Notes: a model not told the origin generated them from the sequence alone. Positions 44,041 through 53,498 are shown, numbered from the stretch's first letter. The stretch: 64,000 nucleotides of DNA from Euzebya sp. (GCF_964222135.1 NZ_CAXQBR010000021.1:43730-107729); one strand, 5' to 3'. A program made the numbers and translations.

Positions 44041-46026
44041 ATGGCCCAGGTGCACCGCGACGGGGTCCGCGACGACGACACCGACGCGGGAGGGGGGCGC
44101 TCCGCGGCGGCCGGCGCGGTCGCCGCCCGGCTCGGCGGCGGGCTCGTCGGCGCGCACCACGCCGGCGTCGGCGCGTCGCGGGAGCGGGCCCGGCTCCGCC
44201 GTCTGCGCGTCCTGGCCGTCGTCCTCGGCGTGCCCACCGCCTACCTGTGGTGGCGGATCCTCGACGGCCGCGCGATCGACGTCCTGCAGGTCCCCGACCT
44301 GGGCGAGGACGCGCTGATCTGGGTGCTCCCGATCGTCATCGTCATCGCGATCGGCATCGCGGTGGCCATGCCGTTCCTCAGCGGGCGGTCCCCCCACGCG
44401 CGGGTCCAACCCGAGCAGATCGACCTGACGTTCGCCGACGTGGTCGGCCTGGACGGGGTGGTCGACGAGGTGACCCGGACCCTCCACACCTTCATGGGCC
44501 ACAAGCTCTACCGCGACGCCCTGGGCGGGACGCCACGCCGCGGCGTGCTCTTCGAGGGCGCGCCGGGCACCGGCAAGACGCACCTCGCGAAGGCGATGGC
44601 GCGCGAGGCCGGGGTGCCGTTCCTGTTCGTCTCCGCGACGTCGTTCCAGTCCATGTGGTACGGCGCGACGGCGCGGAAGATCCGCAGCTACTTCGCGGCG
44701 CTGCGAAAGGCCGCCCGCGAGGAGGGCGGGGCGATCGGGTTCATCGAGGAGATCGACGCGATCGCCCAGTCCCGCAGCGGGATGCGGGCCGCGAGCCAGC
44801 CGGCTGTCGACACGGCCGTGGCCGCCAGCTGCCTGCACCAGCCAGCCGGGCCGATCGGCGGGCCCGACCCCGGCATGGCCGTCTCCCACTTCGGCTCGAG
44901 CGACGGGGCGTCAGGCGTCGTCAACGAGCTGCTCGTGCAGCTGCAGAGCTTCGACACGCCGCCGACGGGCATCCGGGTGCGGAACTGGCTGGCCGCGAAG
45001 GTCAACGCGTTCCTGCCCGCCCACCGGCAGATCGCGGCCCGGCCGTCGCCGTACCACAACATCCTCGTGATCGCGGCGACGAACCGGGCCGCCGACCACG
45101 ACCCCGCGCTCCTGCGGCCCGGTCGGGTCGACAAGCAGCTCGCGTTCGAGGCGCCCGCCCAGCCCCAGCGGCGGGCGCTGATCGACCACTTCCTGGCCCG
45201 GAAGGCCCACGGCCCCGATCTCGACGACGACCGGGCCCGCGACGTGCTGGCCGGCCAGACCCTCGGCTACACGCCGGTGATGATCGAGAACCTGCTCGAC
45301 GAGGCGCTGATCGTCGCGCTCAAGCACGGCCGGGACGGGATGACGTCAGCGGACGTCCACCAGGCGAGGCTGGACATCGAGATCGGCCTGGCGACGCCCG
45401 CGCCGTACACGACCGCTGAGCGGCTGCGGGTCGCCACCCACGAGTCCGGGCACGCCGTCATGGCGTTCCTGTCCGGCCACCGCCGCCTCGAGATCCTGTC
45501 GATCATCAAGCGGAAGGCCGCGCTCGGCCTCCTCGCCCACGGCGACACCGAGGAGGTGTTCACCCGCACCCGCAAGCAGATGTACGACCTGGTCGACATC
45601 GCGATGGGCGGCAAGGCGGCGGAGGAGATCTGGTTCGGGTCGGCGTCGACGGGACCGGGATCGGACCTGGCAGCCGCCACGAAGACCGCGTGCGAGATCA
45701 TCGGCCTGCACGGCATGGGCGACTCGCTGGTGAGCCTGGCCGCGGTGCAGCAGTCCTCGGTCTCGAGCACGAACATCGTCGGCCGGGTGCTCGCGGACTC
45801 GGTGACACGGCCCCAGGTCGATCGGCTGCTGAGCGACTCGCTGGCGCGCACGACCACGGCGCTCGAGGCCAACCGCCACCTGGTCGAGGCGCTCCGCGAC
45901 GCCTTGCTCGACCGGGAGGAGCTGATCGGCGACGAGATCCTCGACGTCATCGCCGCCGCCGGCCCCCCGGTCCACGACGACCTGACCGTCGAGGTGGACG
46001 ACGCGGTCAGGCCCGAACCCGCCTGA
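44041..46026 (+). CDS. Divergent FtsH-like membrane AAA metalloprotease
   Basis: A 661-residue protein. Two N-terminal helices (about 56-73 and 92-114) flank only about 18 residues outside, much shorter than FtsH. The AAA module has Walker A GAPGTGKT (173-180), Walker B GFIEEIDAI (233-241, with Glu236 where FtsH has Asp), and sensor/second region VIAATNRAADHDPALLRPGR. About 60 extra residues lie between Walker B and the sensor. The peptidase has zinc motif HESGH (467-471) and the third ligand Asp in GPGSDLAAATKTA. It should degrade membrane or cytoplasmic proteins. Good ribosome site GGAGGTGGCGAC before the ATG. It is a paralogue type, not the housekeeping FtsH. Confidence 0.88.
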   Translation: MAQVHRDGVRDDDTDAGGGRSAAAGAVAARLGGGLVGAHHAGVGASRERARLRRLRVLAVVLGVPTAYLWWRILDGRAIDVLQVPDLGEDALIWVLPIVIVIAIGIAVAMPFLSGRSPHARVQPEQIDLTFADVVGLDGVVDEVTRTLHTFMGHKLYRDALGGTPRRGVLFEGAPGTGKTHLAKAMAREAGVPFLFVSATSFQSMWYGATARKIRSYFAALRKAAREEGGAIGFIEEIDAIAQSRSGMRAASQPAVDTAVAASCLHQPAGPIGGPDPGMAVSHFGSSDGASGVVNELLVQLQSFDTPPTGIRVRNWLAAKVNAFLPAHRQIAARPSPYHNILVIAATNRAADHDPALLRPGRVDKQLAFEAPAQPQRRALIDHFLARKAHGPDLDDDRARDVLAGQTLGYTPVMIENLLDEALIVALKHGRDGMTSADVHQARLDIEIGLATPAPYTTAERLRVATHESGHAVMAFLSGHRRLEILSIIKRKAALGLLAHGDTEEVFTRTRKQMYDLVDIAMGGKAAEEIWFGSASTGPGSDLAAATKTACEIIGLHGMGDSLVSLAAVQQSSVSSTNIVGRVLADSVTRPQVDRLLSDSLARTTTALEANRHLVEALRDALLDREELIGDEILDVIAAAGPPVHDDLTVEVDDAVRPEPA

Positions 46027-46042
46027 CCGCCCTCCGGCCTGT

Positions 46043-47251
<1,209 letters not shown>

Positions 47252-47271
47252 CGCAGGAGGGTACTAGAGAC

Positions 47272-47285
47272 CTGACCCGGGTCAG
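47272..47285. promoter_or_regulatory. 14-bp palindrome upstream of the acyl-CoA dehydrogenase
   Basis: CTGACCCGGGTCAG, a perfect dyad 20 bp upstream of the ATG at 47251 and overlapping the stop codon of the GGDEF-EAL gene. Position just upstream of the likely -10 box would suit a TetR-type operator; no regulator is encoded nearby. Confidence 0.35.
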
Positions 47286-49801
47286 TTGCCGCGCAGCCCC
47301 CGCTGTCCCAGCCGGCGGAGCGTGCCGTCGACGGTGATCGCCTCGATCTCCGCGATGGTGGTGCGGATCTGCGGCGCCGGCACGGGGGTCGCGTAGTAGA
47401 AGCCCTGCGCGACGTCGCACCCGAGCCCGCGGAGCACGTCGGCGCACTCGGCGTCCGCCACGCCCTCGGCGACCACGCGCAGGCCGAGCTGGTGGGCCAT
47501 GGTGATCATGGCCTGGCACATCACCTGCTGGGTCTGGTCACGTCCGGCCTCGGCGACGAACGCGCGGTCGATCTTCATCTCCCGCACCGGGATGTCCTTC
47601 AGGTGCGCGAGGGAGGAGTAGCCGGTGCCGAAGTCGTCGATCGACAGCTCCACCCCGGCCGCGTCGAAGACCGACAGCGCCGCCCCGCCGAGCTGCACGT
47701 CCTCCATCAGCTGGGTCTCGGTGATCTCGAGCACCACGGAGGTGTTCGGGAGCTCGTGGGCGTCGATCATGGCGACGATCTCGCGCGCGGCGTCGGGGTC
47801 GAGCAGCGCGGCGTTCGACAGGTTGATCGCCACCGAGAGCTCGAGGCCCTCGGCCCGCCACCGGAGGCACTGGTCGAGGGACCGCTCGGTCACCCACAGG
47901 GTGAGGGGCTGGATCAGGCCGGTCCGCTCGGCGACGTCGATGAACTCCGCCGGGCTGATGTACCCCCGTTGGGCGTGCGGCCAGCGGCACAGCGCCTCGA
48001 CGCCGGTCACGCGACCGCTGGCGAGGTCGACCTTCGGCTGGTACGCGACGCGCAGGTGCGACTCGTCGATGGCGGTGCGCAGCTCGCTGGCCAGCTCGAG
48101 GCGGTGCTTGGTCTCGCGGTCGCGCTCGGAGTCGAACTCGCCGATGGTCCGGCGGGTCTCGGCCGCCTCGGACAGGCCACGCTCGGCGGCGCGGACCAGC
48201 TCGACGATCTCGACGCCGTGGACCGGGGCGTGCGCGACGCCGACGCGGACCGCCACGTTGATCCGCAGGCCACCGTGCTCCACCGCGCCCGAGGCGTCGC
48301 GCACCAGCGAGTTCGCCACGTCGGAGGTCTCGGCGTCGTCCAGCGTCCTCGGGATGCAGACGGCGAACTGCCCCATGCTGAGGCGCGCGACCTCACCCCC
48401 TCGGCTCTGGGAGGAGGCGGTGAGGCGCTGGGCCACGCTCGTCGCCACCCGCTCGGCGACGGAGTGGCCGAAGCCGGTGCTGATCTCGTTGATGTCCCGC
48501 ACCCCGATGACGAAGACCACCCCGCGCTCCATCCGCGGCATGCTGTCGATCAGCCCGGCGCGGTTCTTCAGGCCGGTGGTCCGGTCCGTCAGGGCCATCA
48601 GCTCGCGGCGCGCGGCCTCGGCCTGCACCCGGTCGAGCAGGCGCGACTCGCCGACGGCCGACCCGGCGTGTCCGGCCAGCGCGACGATCATCTGCACGTC
48701 GTCCTCGTCGAACAGCGCCAGGGTCCCGGCCCGATCGGCCAGGACCAGGGCACCGGTCAGCTCGGCGTTGGCGAAGCGGCCCACGAGGACCTGCTCGTAC
48801 CCCTCGGGGAGGAGCGGCTGCATGATCGGGTCGACGGTGTCGCCCGGCCCGAGGAGCATCCCGCCGTAGGCCGCGTGCATGAGCGTCGTGGCCGCGAGCA
48901 GGTCGACCTCCTCGCCGACCAGGTGGTCACCGTGGTGGGACCAGCTCGTAGCGTCGGTCCGGCCGACCAGGATGAGCTGCGAGCGCGTCGCCCCGGTGGC
49001 CTGCTCGGCCCGCCGCAGGACCAGGTCGATGACCTCCTTCGTGGTCCGCGAGCCCGACAGGTCGGTGATGAAGCGGTACAGCTGCTGGACGGTGGAGTAC
49101 CGCTGCGACAGGTGGTGGCGCGCCCGGTTGGTGGTGACGAGCAGCAGCGCGACCGGAGCGAGGACGAGCGTCGCGCGGATGTCGACGGCGACCGTCAGCA
49201 CCGCGAGGATCGCGAGGGGCGTCCCGACGCCGCTGTTCACCGCGGACCCGATGGCGAAGCTCCTGAGCGATCCCGGACCCAGCGGCCCAGCCGTCAAGCG
49301 CATGGCGACCATGACCACCAGACCGCTGCTGAGGTCGGCGACCAACCCCGCCGCTCCGACGGCGATCCATCCCCGCAACGAGAAGTGTGCGAACTCCGCG
49401 CCCCCGATCGATCCGAGGACCCACCCCGCGATCCAGACCTCCACGACCACACCGGCGATGTTGACGGCCCACTTCAGCGGGTTGATGCGCCACCAGAGAC
49501 CCTGCACCAGTCCCGTGCCGACAACCCGCGCGAGCATCGTCGGCACCGGTCCCAGGAAGACGAGTCCGACTACCAGCGGCACCCCGGTGAGCGTGAAGAC
49601 CGGGGTCTCCCCGCGGACCTCGAACACGAGCGGCCAGGTCTCCACGAGCGCGTAGAGCACCGCGACCGCGAGGAACCCCCACAGGACGGCATCGGCGCTC
49701 ACGGGTGGGGACGGGGGAGGGAAGGCCGTCCAGAGCACCAGCCCGAGCGTGGACACACCGACGGCGAGGTACATCGACCTCCGCAGCCGGACGTGTGCCA
49801 T
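47282..49801 (-). CDS. Membrane GAF-GGDEF-EAL c-di-GMP phosphodiesterase (degenerate GGDEF)
   Basis: An 839-residue protein. An N-terminal sensor of about eight membrane helices (1-225) is followed by a GAF-like domain (about 245-400), a GGDEF domain (about 410-565) and an EAL domain (about 580-820). The GGDEF signature reads SMGQF in VARLSMGQFAV, so cyclase activity is not expected. The EAL domain keeps EALCRW, AINLSNAALL, LEITETQL, IDDFGTGYSSLAH, MKIDRAF, VAEGV and QGFYYATPV, as in active phosphodiesterases. Start ATG at 49801 has AGGAG at 8-bp spacing; a GTG 3 bp earlier is possible. It is divergent from the AT-richer peptide island. Confidence 0.9.
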   Translation of the reverse strand: MAHVRLRRSMYLAVGVSTLGLVLWTAFPPPSPPVSADAVLWGFLAVAVLYALVETWPLVFEVRGETPVFTLTGVPLVVGLVFLGPVPTMLARVVGTGLVQGLWWRINPLKWAVNIAGVVVEVWIAGWVLGSIGGAEFAHFSLRGWIAVGAAGLVADLSSGLVVMVAMRLTAGPLGPGSLRSFAIGSAVNSGVGTPLAILAVLTVAVDIRATLVLAPVALLLVTTNRARHHLSQRYSTVQQLYRFITDLSGSRTTKEVIDLVLRRAEQATGATRSQLILVGRTDATSWSHHGDHLVGEEVDLLAATTLMHAAYGGMLLGPGDTVDPIMQPLLPEGYEQVLVGRFANAELTGALVLADRAGTLALFDEDDVQMIVALAGHAGSAVGESRLLDRVQAEAARRELMALTDRTTGLKNRAGLIDSMPRMERGVVFVIGVRDINEISTGFGHSVAERVATSVAQRLTASSQSRGGEVARLSMGQFAVCIPRTLDDAETSDVANSLVRDASGAVEHGGLRINVAVRVGVAHAPVHGVEIVELVRAAERGLSEAAETRRTIGEFDSERDRETKHRLELASELRTAIDESHLRVAYQPKVDLASGRVTGVEALCRWPHAQRGYISPAEFIDVAERTGLIQPLTLWVTERSLDQCLRWRAEGLELSVAINLSNAALLDPDAAREIVAMIDAHELPNTSVVLEITETQLMEDVQLGGAALSVFDAAGVELSIDDFGTGYSSLAHLKDIPVREMKIDRAFVAEAGRDQTQQVMCQAMITMAHQLGLRVVAEGVADAECADVLRGLGCDVAQGFYYATPVPAPQIRTTIAEIEAITVDGTLRRLGQRGLRGN

Positions 49802-50056
49802 CACACGCGCTCCTAACTAGTGATTCATGTGCTCAGGGGAAGGAAATTGGCGTCTCGTGGTACAAACGCCAGTGACTCGGCGCAGATAATGGACTGCTCC
49901 GAGTAGTGCAGGTGACAGAGAGGGTTTGGCGACTCACTCCGTCGTACATCTGGATCGTTGTAGGGCAGCCACGGCTGCACATTGGTTCATCCACACACAG
50001 AGCGTTCGACAGGTTCACGGCCATCGTGCGCTCGAATTCCACGCAGGGAGTACATC
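49802..50056. other. AT-richer intergenic region upstream of the Trp-repeat peptide
   Basis: About 255 bp visibly poorer in GC than the flanks (for example GGAAGGAAATTGG and GCAGATAATGG). Contains a small dyad TGGCGT/ACGCCA near 49850-49873. Open frames on both strands here lack ribosome sites and recognisable content. It must hold the promoters of the GGDEF-EAL gene and the peptide gene. The base composition suggests acquired or regulatory DNA. Confidence 0.5.
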
Positions 50057-50173
50057 ATGGAAAAGCTCGGCACGACACCTCAGGCCTCACCCGATGGGTG
50101 GAGCTGGACTGTCTCCTCACTCGACGGGTGGAGCTGGACGGTCACCTCTCTCGATGGGTGGAGCTGGACGTAG
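50057..50173 (+). CDS. 38-residue Trp-rich triple-repeat peptide (precursor or leader peptide)
   Basis: ATG at 50057 follows a GGGAG ribosome site 8 bp upstream. The peptide has an N-terminal part MEKLGTTPQASP and then three copies of DGWSWT, separated by VSSL and VTSL, ending exactly at the last Thr. The repeat is 30 bp long in DNA (units begin at 50093, 50123 and 50153), with synonymous changes GAT/GAC and ACT/ACG, which indicates selection on the amino acids. Six of 38 residues are Trp. A perfect hairpin follows 10 bp after the stop, then a basic small protein and an MFS exporter on the same strand. Either a multi-core peptide precursor or a Trp-codon leader peptide; no maturation enzyme is visible in this window. 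Confidence 0.65.
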   Translation: MEKLGTTPQASPDGWSWTVSSLDGWSWTVTSLDGWSWT

Positions 50174-50183
50174 CAGGTCTTCG

Positions 50184-50212
50184 GGGGTGCGGAGTTCACG
50201 GCTCCGCACCCC
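50184..50212 (+). terminator. Hairpin (terminator or attenuator) after the Trp-repeat peptide
   Basis: GGGGTGCGGAG (50184-50194) pairs perfectly with CTCCGCACCCC (50202-50212) around TTCACGG. No T-tract. Each upstream peptide repeat contains GGGTGGAGC, which can pair with the 3' arm GCTC-CG-CACCC if two bases bulge, so an alternative structure is possible. Confidence 0.75.
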
Positions 50213-50226
50213 ACCTATCGACCGGC

Positions 50227-50260
50227 GACGTACGCACTTGAGCACTTTTCTGCGTACGTC
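50227..50260 (+). repeat. Second inverted repeat downstream of the peptide
   Basis: GACGTACGCA (50227-50236) and TGCGTACGTC (50251-50260) form a 10-bp perfect stem around an A/T-richer 14-base loop. It could be a second RNA hairpin or, as DNA, an operator for the downstream genes. Confidence 0.55.
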
Positions 50261-50299
50261 TTCCGGCACACCTCACCCCGACACCCCTCGAGGACGAGC

Positions 50300-50467
50300 A
50301 TGGCACTGATCCTGGACGAGTCGATCGCCGGCGGGCGTCCGACGCGCCCTGTCCGGCCCGTCCGCGTCCGTGCGCACGTGACCGCGGCGACCTCCACCGC
50401 GGTGGAGGGCCTCGCACGCGCGCTGCGCTCGGTGCGGGTCCGGTTGCTCCACGGAGCGCGCGCCTGA
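50300..50467 (+). CDS. 55-residue basic small protein
   Basis: ATG at 50300 follows GAGGA at 6 bp. The product starts MALILDESIAGGRPTRP and continues Arg/Val-rich with RPVRVRAHVTAATSTAVEGLARALRSV, giving a strongly basic, probably helical C-terminal half. It ends 20 bp before the MFS gene. Unrecognised. Candidates include a nucleic-acid-binding regulator or a second secreted peptide. Codon use is typical of the genome. Confidence 0.45.
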   Translation: MALILDESIAGGRPTRPVRPVRVRAHVTAATSTAVEGLARALRSVRVRLLHGARA

Positions 50468-50487
50468 CACACTGGTGACGGCCCGTC

Positions 50488-51792
50488 ATGGGGCCGTCGA
50501 CCATCCAGCGCTCACCGGGCGGGGGGCCTGAGACAGCTGTGTCACACGTGTTCAACACGCCAGAGCGACGATTCCGGGGTCTGCTCGGCGCGTCTGCCGT
50601 CTCTGGCGTCGGCGACGGCGTCCTCCTCGTCGCGCTCCCCCTCATCGCCGCCTCGCTGACCCGCGACCCCCGCCTCGTCACCGGCGTGCTGGTCGCGCAG
50701 CGCCTGCCCTGGCTGCTGTTCAGCCTGCACGGCGGCGCGCTCGTCGACCGCACGTCACCGCGACGCCTCCTGTCGACCGTCGACGCCGTGCGCGGCGCGG
50801 CCCTCCTCGCCGTCGCGCTGGTCGCGTTGACCGGCGACCTGCCGCTGGCCCTGCTCTACGGGTTGGCCTTCGTCGTGGGCACGGGGGACACGATCATCGC
50901 CTCCGGCCTGCACGCCGCGATCCCGGCGATGGTCCCCGACGACGAGCTCGGCCGTGCGAACGGCCGGATCGAGACCACGCAGGTGGCGGGCGACATGTTC
51001 GTCGGCCCGGCCATCGGCGGGCTGCTCGTCGCAGGGGCCACCGCGCTGCCGTTCCTCGTGGACGGCGTCTCGTTCCTCGTCTCGGCCACCATCTTCGCGC
51101 TGGTCCTGCCGGCCGTGCCCGCCCACGCCGCCGACGGTCCCCGGACCTCGCTGACCGCGGACGTCCGCCTGGGCCTCGGCTGGTTCCGCCGCCACCGGGC
51201 GCTGCGGCTCCTCGCGGGCGTCATCGGCAGCTTCGCGTTCTTCCAGGCCGCCGTCCTGTCGCTGCTGGTGCTGCTCGCGACGGATCGACTCGGGCTGTCC
51301 GAGGGGCAGTTCGGGCTCTTCCTCGCACTGGGCGCCGTCGGGCAGATCCTCGGCGCCACCGCCGCTGAGCGCATCGACGGCGCCCGCGTGGACCTCGTCG
51401 TCATCGTCGCCGGCGCGGTCACCGCATCGGCCTACCTGACGATCGGCACGACCGGATCGGTCGCCGTCGCGGGCGGCGCCTACCTGGTCGAGGGGATCGC
51501 CCTCGCGATCGGGAACATCACGACGGTGAGCTTCCGCCAGCGCGTCATCCCCCGCGACCTGCTCGGACGCGTCGGCGCCGCGTACCGCATGGTCCTCTTC
51601 GCCGCGATGCCCCTCGGCGCCTTCCTCGGCGGTCAGGTCGCCGGCGTGGTCGGGGTGGGTCAGGCGATCGTCCTCGCCGGGACGGCCCAGCTCGTGGTGG
51701 TCGGGGTCATGGTCGTGCCCCTGATGCGTCAGCTCGGCTCGGGCGGACCGGACGAGGTGCTCGCGGACGGCGCGGAGGTCACCCGCCCCTGA
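50488..51792 (+). CDS. MFS exporter (DHA3-like)
   Basis: About 434 residues with 12 membrane helices in two halves. Motifs include LLGASAVSGVGDGVLLVALPLIAASLTRDPRLVTGVLVAQRLPWLLF, the loop HGGALVDRTSPRRLL (motif A-like), NGRIETTQVAGDMFVGPAIGG and RQRVIPRDLLGRVGAAYRMVLF, as in the EntS/tetracycline-efflux-like DHA3 group. It probably exports a small amphipathic compound. The start may be ATG 50488 or GTG 50539, which opens closer to helix 1 behind a G-rich site. Being downstream of the Trp-repeat peptide and its hairpin, it may export that peptide's product or be controlled by it. Confidence 0.85.
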   Translation: MGPSTIQRSPGGGPETAVSHVFNTPERRFRGLLGASAVSGVGDGVLLVALPLIAASLTRDPRLVTGVLVAQRLPWLLFSLHGGALVDRTSPRRLLSTVDAVRGAALLAVALVALTGDLPLALLYGLAFVVGTGDTIIASGLHAAIPAMVPDDELGRANGRIETTQVAGDMFVGPAIGGLLVAGATALPFLVDGVSFLVSATIFALVLPAVPAHAADGPRTSLTADVRLGLGWFRRHRALRLLAGVIGSFAFFQAAVLSLLVLLATDRLGLSEGQFGLFLALGAVGQILGATAAERIDGARVDLVVIVAGAVTASAYLTIGTTGSVAVAGGAYLVEGIALAIGNITTVSFRQRVIPRDLLGRVGAAYRMVLFAAMPLGAFLGGQVAGVVGVGQAIVLAGTAQLVVVGVMVVPLMRQLGSGGPDEVLADGAEVTRP

Positions 51793-51798
51793 TCACCG

Positions 51799-53394
51799 TC
51801 ACGCGACCCTGATCGAGCGGGCGTGGTAGCCCTCGGCGCCGTCGGGCGCCACGGGCACGGGGGCCTCGGACTGCGTCATGCCGTCCGCGTCGGTGGCCCG
51901 CACCCGGATCAGGTGGTCCCCCTCGGCGGCGTCCCACTCGAGGCGCCACTGGCGCCAGGTGTCGACGTTCAGCTCGTCGGCCAGCTCGGCCGCCTGCCAC
52001 GGGCCGTCGTCGATCTGGACCTCGACCCGCGCGACGCCGCGGTGCTGCGCCCACGCGACGCCGGCGATGACGACCCGTCCGGGTTGGACGTCGGCGCCGC
52101 GGCGGGGCACGTCGATCCGGGACTGGGTCTTGACCGGACCCTCCTTCGCCCAGCCGCGGGGTACCCAGTAGCCGTCGAACGCCTCCCAGGTCGTCAGCTC
52201 GATGTCCTGCAGCCACTTGGTGGCCGAGACGTAGCCGTAGAGCCCGGGGACGATCAGCCGGGCGGGGAAGCCGTGCTCGACCGGCAGCGGCTCGCCGTTC
52301 ATGGCGACGGCGATCATCGCGTCGCGCCCGTCGAGGGCGACCTCGGTCGGGAACCCGGCGGTCCACCCGTCGACGGCCCGCCCGACCACCTGGTCCGCGC
52401 CGTCCTGGACGCCGGCCATGGCGAGCACGTCGGCCAGGCGCACGCCCTGCCAGCGGGCGGTCCCGATCAGGTCGCCCCCCACCTCGTTCGACACGCAGGC
52501 GATGGTGACGTCGGCTTCGAACTGCTCGAGCGCCAGCAGGTCGTCGTAGGTCAGCGAGACCTCTGTGTCGACCATCCCGTGGACCCGCAGCGACCACGTG
52601 GCGACGTCCACGCTCGGGGCCATGAGCGCGGTGTCGATCCGGTAGAAGTCCTCGTTCGGCGTGAAGAAGGGCGTCAGGCCGTCGATCCCCTCGAAGGACA
52701 CCGCCTCGGGCACCTCCGGCGCCGTCGCCGCAGGCGGCAACGTGACGGTGGAGCGGACGCTCGCGACGCGGGATCGCCCGTTGAGCGTGCGCCCCAGCAC
52801 CCCCACGACCCCGCCCACGGCGGCGAGGCCCAGGGCGATGCGCAGGAACTCCCGCCGCGCCCCCGCCGCCCCCTCCCCCGGTCCCGCCGTGGACGCACCT
52901 CCCAGGTGGAGGCGGGCGGTGCGCGCCTGCAGCCTGACCAGCACCGCGACACCGGCGGCGACCGCCGCGGCCGCGATGACCACCGCCCACGCCGTCGAGT
53001 CGAGGGGACTCGCCAGCGTCGAGCCGACGCCGAGCAGCCCGAAGGCGACGAGCCCGGCACCGGCGGCCACCACCGAGACGCGGTCGGCGACCCACCCGAG
53101 CACCGCACCGAACACCAGCGCCAGCACGACCGTGCCGATGACCAGCGCGGTCTTCTCCCCGGTCCCGAACAGCGCGATCGCGACGTCCTTGACCGGCGTG
53201 CCGGCGCCGAGCTCGACGACCCCGTTGCCGACCGACAGCACCAGGGAGGGTGCCGGACCGATCAGGCCGGCCAGCAGCTCGGAGGTGCCGAGCGCCACGG
53301 CCGCGGCGACCGCGCCGGTCAGCAGGCTCGCCCAGGCCGGGGCGCGGGGGGGCGCCGCGGGCGGCCGCGACGGCGCGTCGGTGGTCACGGTCAT
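51799..53394 (-). CDS. Membrane-anchored sulfite oxidase-type molybdopterin oxidoreductase
   Basis: About 531 residues. Four N-terminal helices (25-45, 80-104, 108-128, 135-155) and a fifth (186-204) preceded by RREFLR, a twin-arginine-like sequence, put the catalytic part outside. That part has the Moco-ligand Cys300 in VTIACVSNEVGGDLIGTARWQGVRL, GFPTEV, PVEHGFPARLIVPGLYGYVSATKWLQDIEL, and a C-terminal Ig-like dimerisation domain (ARVEVQIDDGPWQAAELADELNVDTWRQWRLEWDAAEGDH). It likely oxidises or reduces a sulfur or nitrogen oxo compound such as sulfite or a sulfoxide. Start ATG at 53394. It converges with the MFS exporter with only 6 bp between them. Confidence 0.9.
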   Translation of the reverse strand: MTVTTDAPSRPPAAPPRAPAWASLLTGAVAAAVALGTSELLAGLIGPAPSLVLSVGNGVVELGAGTPVKDVAIALFGTGEKTALVIGTVVLALVFGAVLGWVADRVSVVAAGAGLVAFGLLGVGSTLASPLDSTAWAVVIAAAAVAAGVAVLVRLQARTARLHLGGASTAGPGEGAAGARREFLRIALGLAAVGGVVGVLGRTLNGRSRVASVRSTVTLPPAATAPEVPEAVSFEGIDGLTPFFTPNEDFYRIDTALMAPSVDVATWSLRVHGMVDTEVSLTYDDLLALEQFEADVTIACVSNEVGGDLIGTARWQGVRLADVLAMAGVQDGADQVVGRAVDGWTAGFPTEVALDGRDAMIAVAMNGEPLPVEHGFPARLIVPGLYGYVSATKWLQDIELTTWEAFDGYWVPRGWAKEGPVKTQSRIDVPRRGADVQPGRVVIAGVAWAQHRGVARVEVQIDDGPWQAAELADELNVDTWRQWRLEWDAAEGDHLIRVRATDADGMTQSEAPVPVAPDGAEGYHARSIRVA

Positions 53395-53482
53395 CAGACG
53401 CCCCACAGTGCCCGCGCGCGGAGGGGCCCGCCGCCGGTCCTGATGCGCCTGTGATCGGTCTGTAATGACTTCTCCGCGCGTC

Positions 53483-53488
53483 TAGGGT
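53483..53488 (+). promoter_or_regulatory. -10 box of ppk
   Basis: TAGGGT lies 10 bp before the GTG at 53499, in line with leaderless transcription. A GTG at 53487 overlaps the box itself and is therefore an unlikely start. Confidence 0.45.
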
Positions 53489-53498
53489 GACCAGCGCC

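Noticed and set aside
49833..50042. 69-codon minus-strand frame in the AT-richer region
   Set aside because: No ribosome site and no recognisable content; it overlaps the likely promoter region of both flanking genes.
50093..50170. Regular 30-bp repeats resembling a tiny CRISPR array
   Set aside because: The period is exactly ten codons, the sequences between repeats are near-identical, and the repeats translate to DGWSWT in frame behind a ribosome site; no cas genes are seen.
50238..50309. 23-codon TTG frame overlapping the 55-residue gene start
   Set aside because: No ribosome site, lies inside an inverted repeat, and has no recognisable features.
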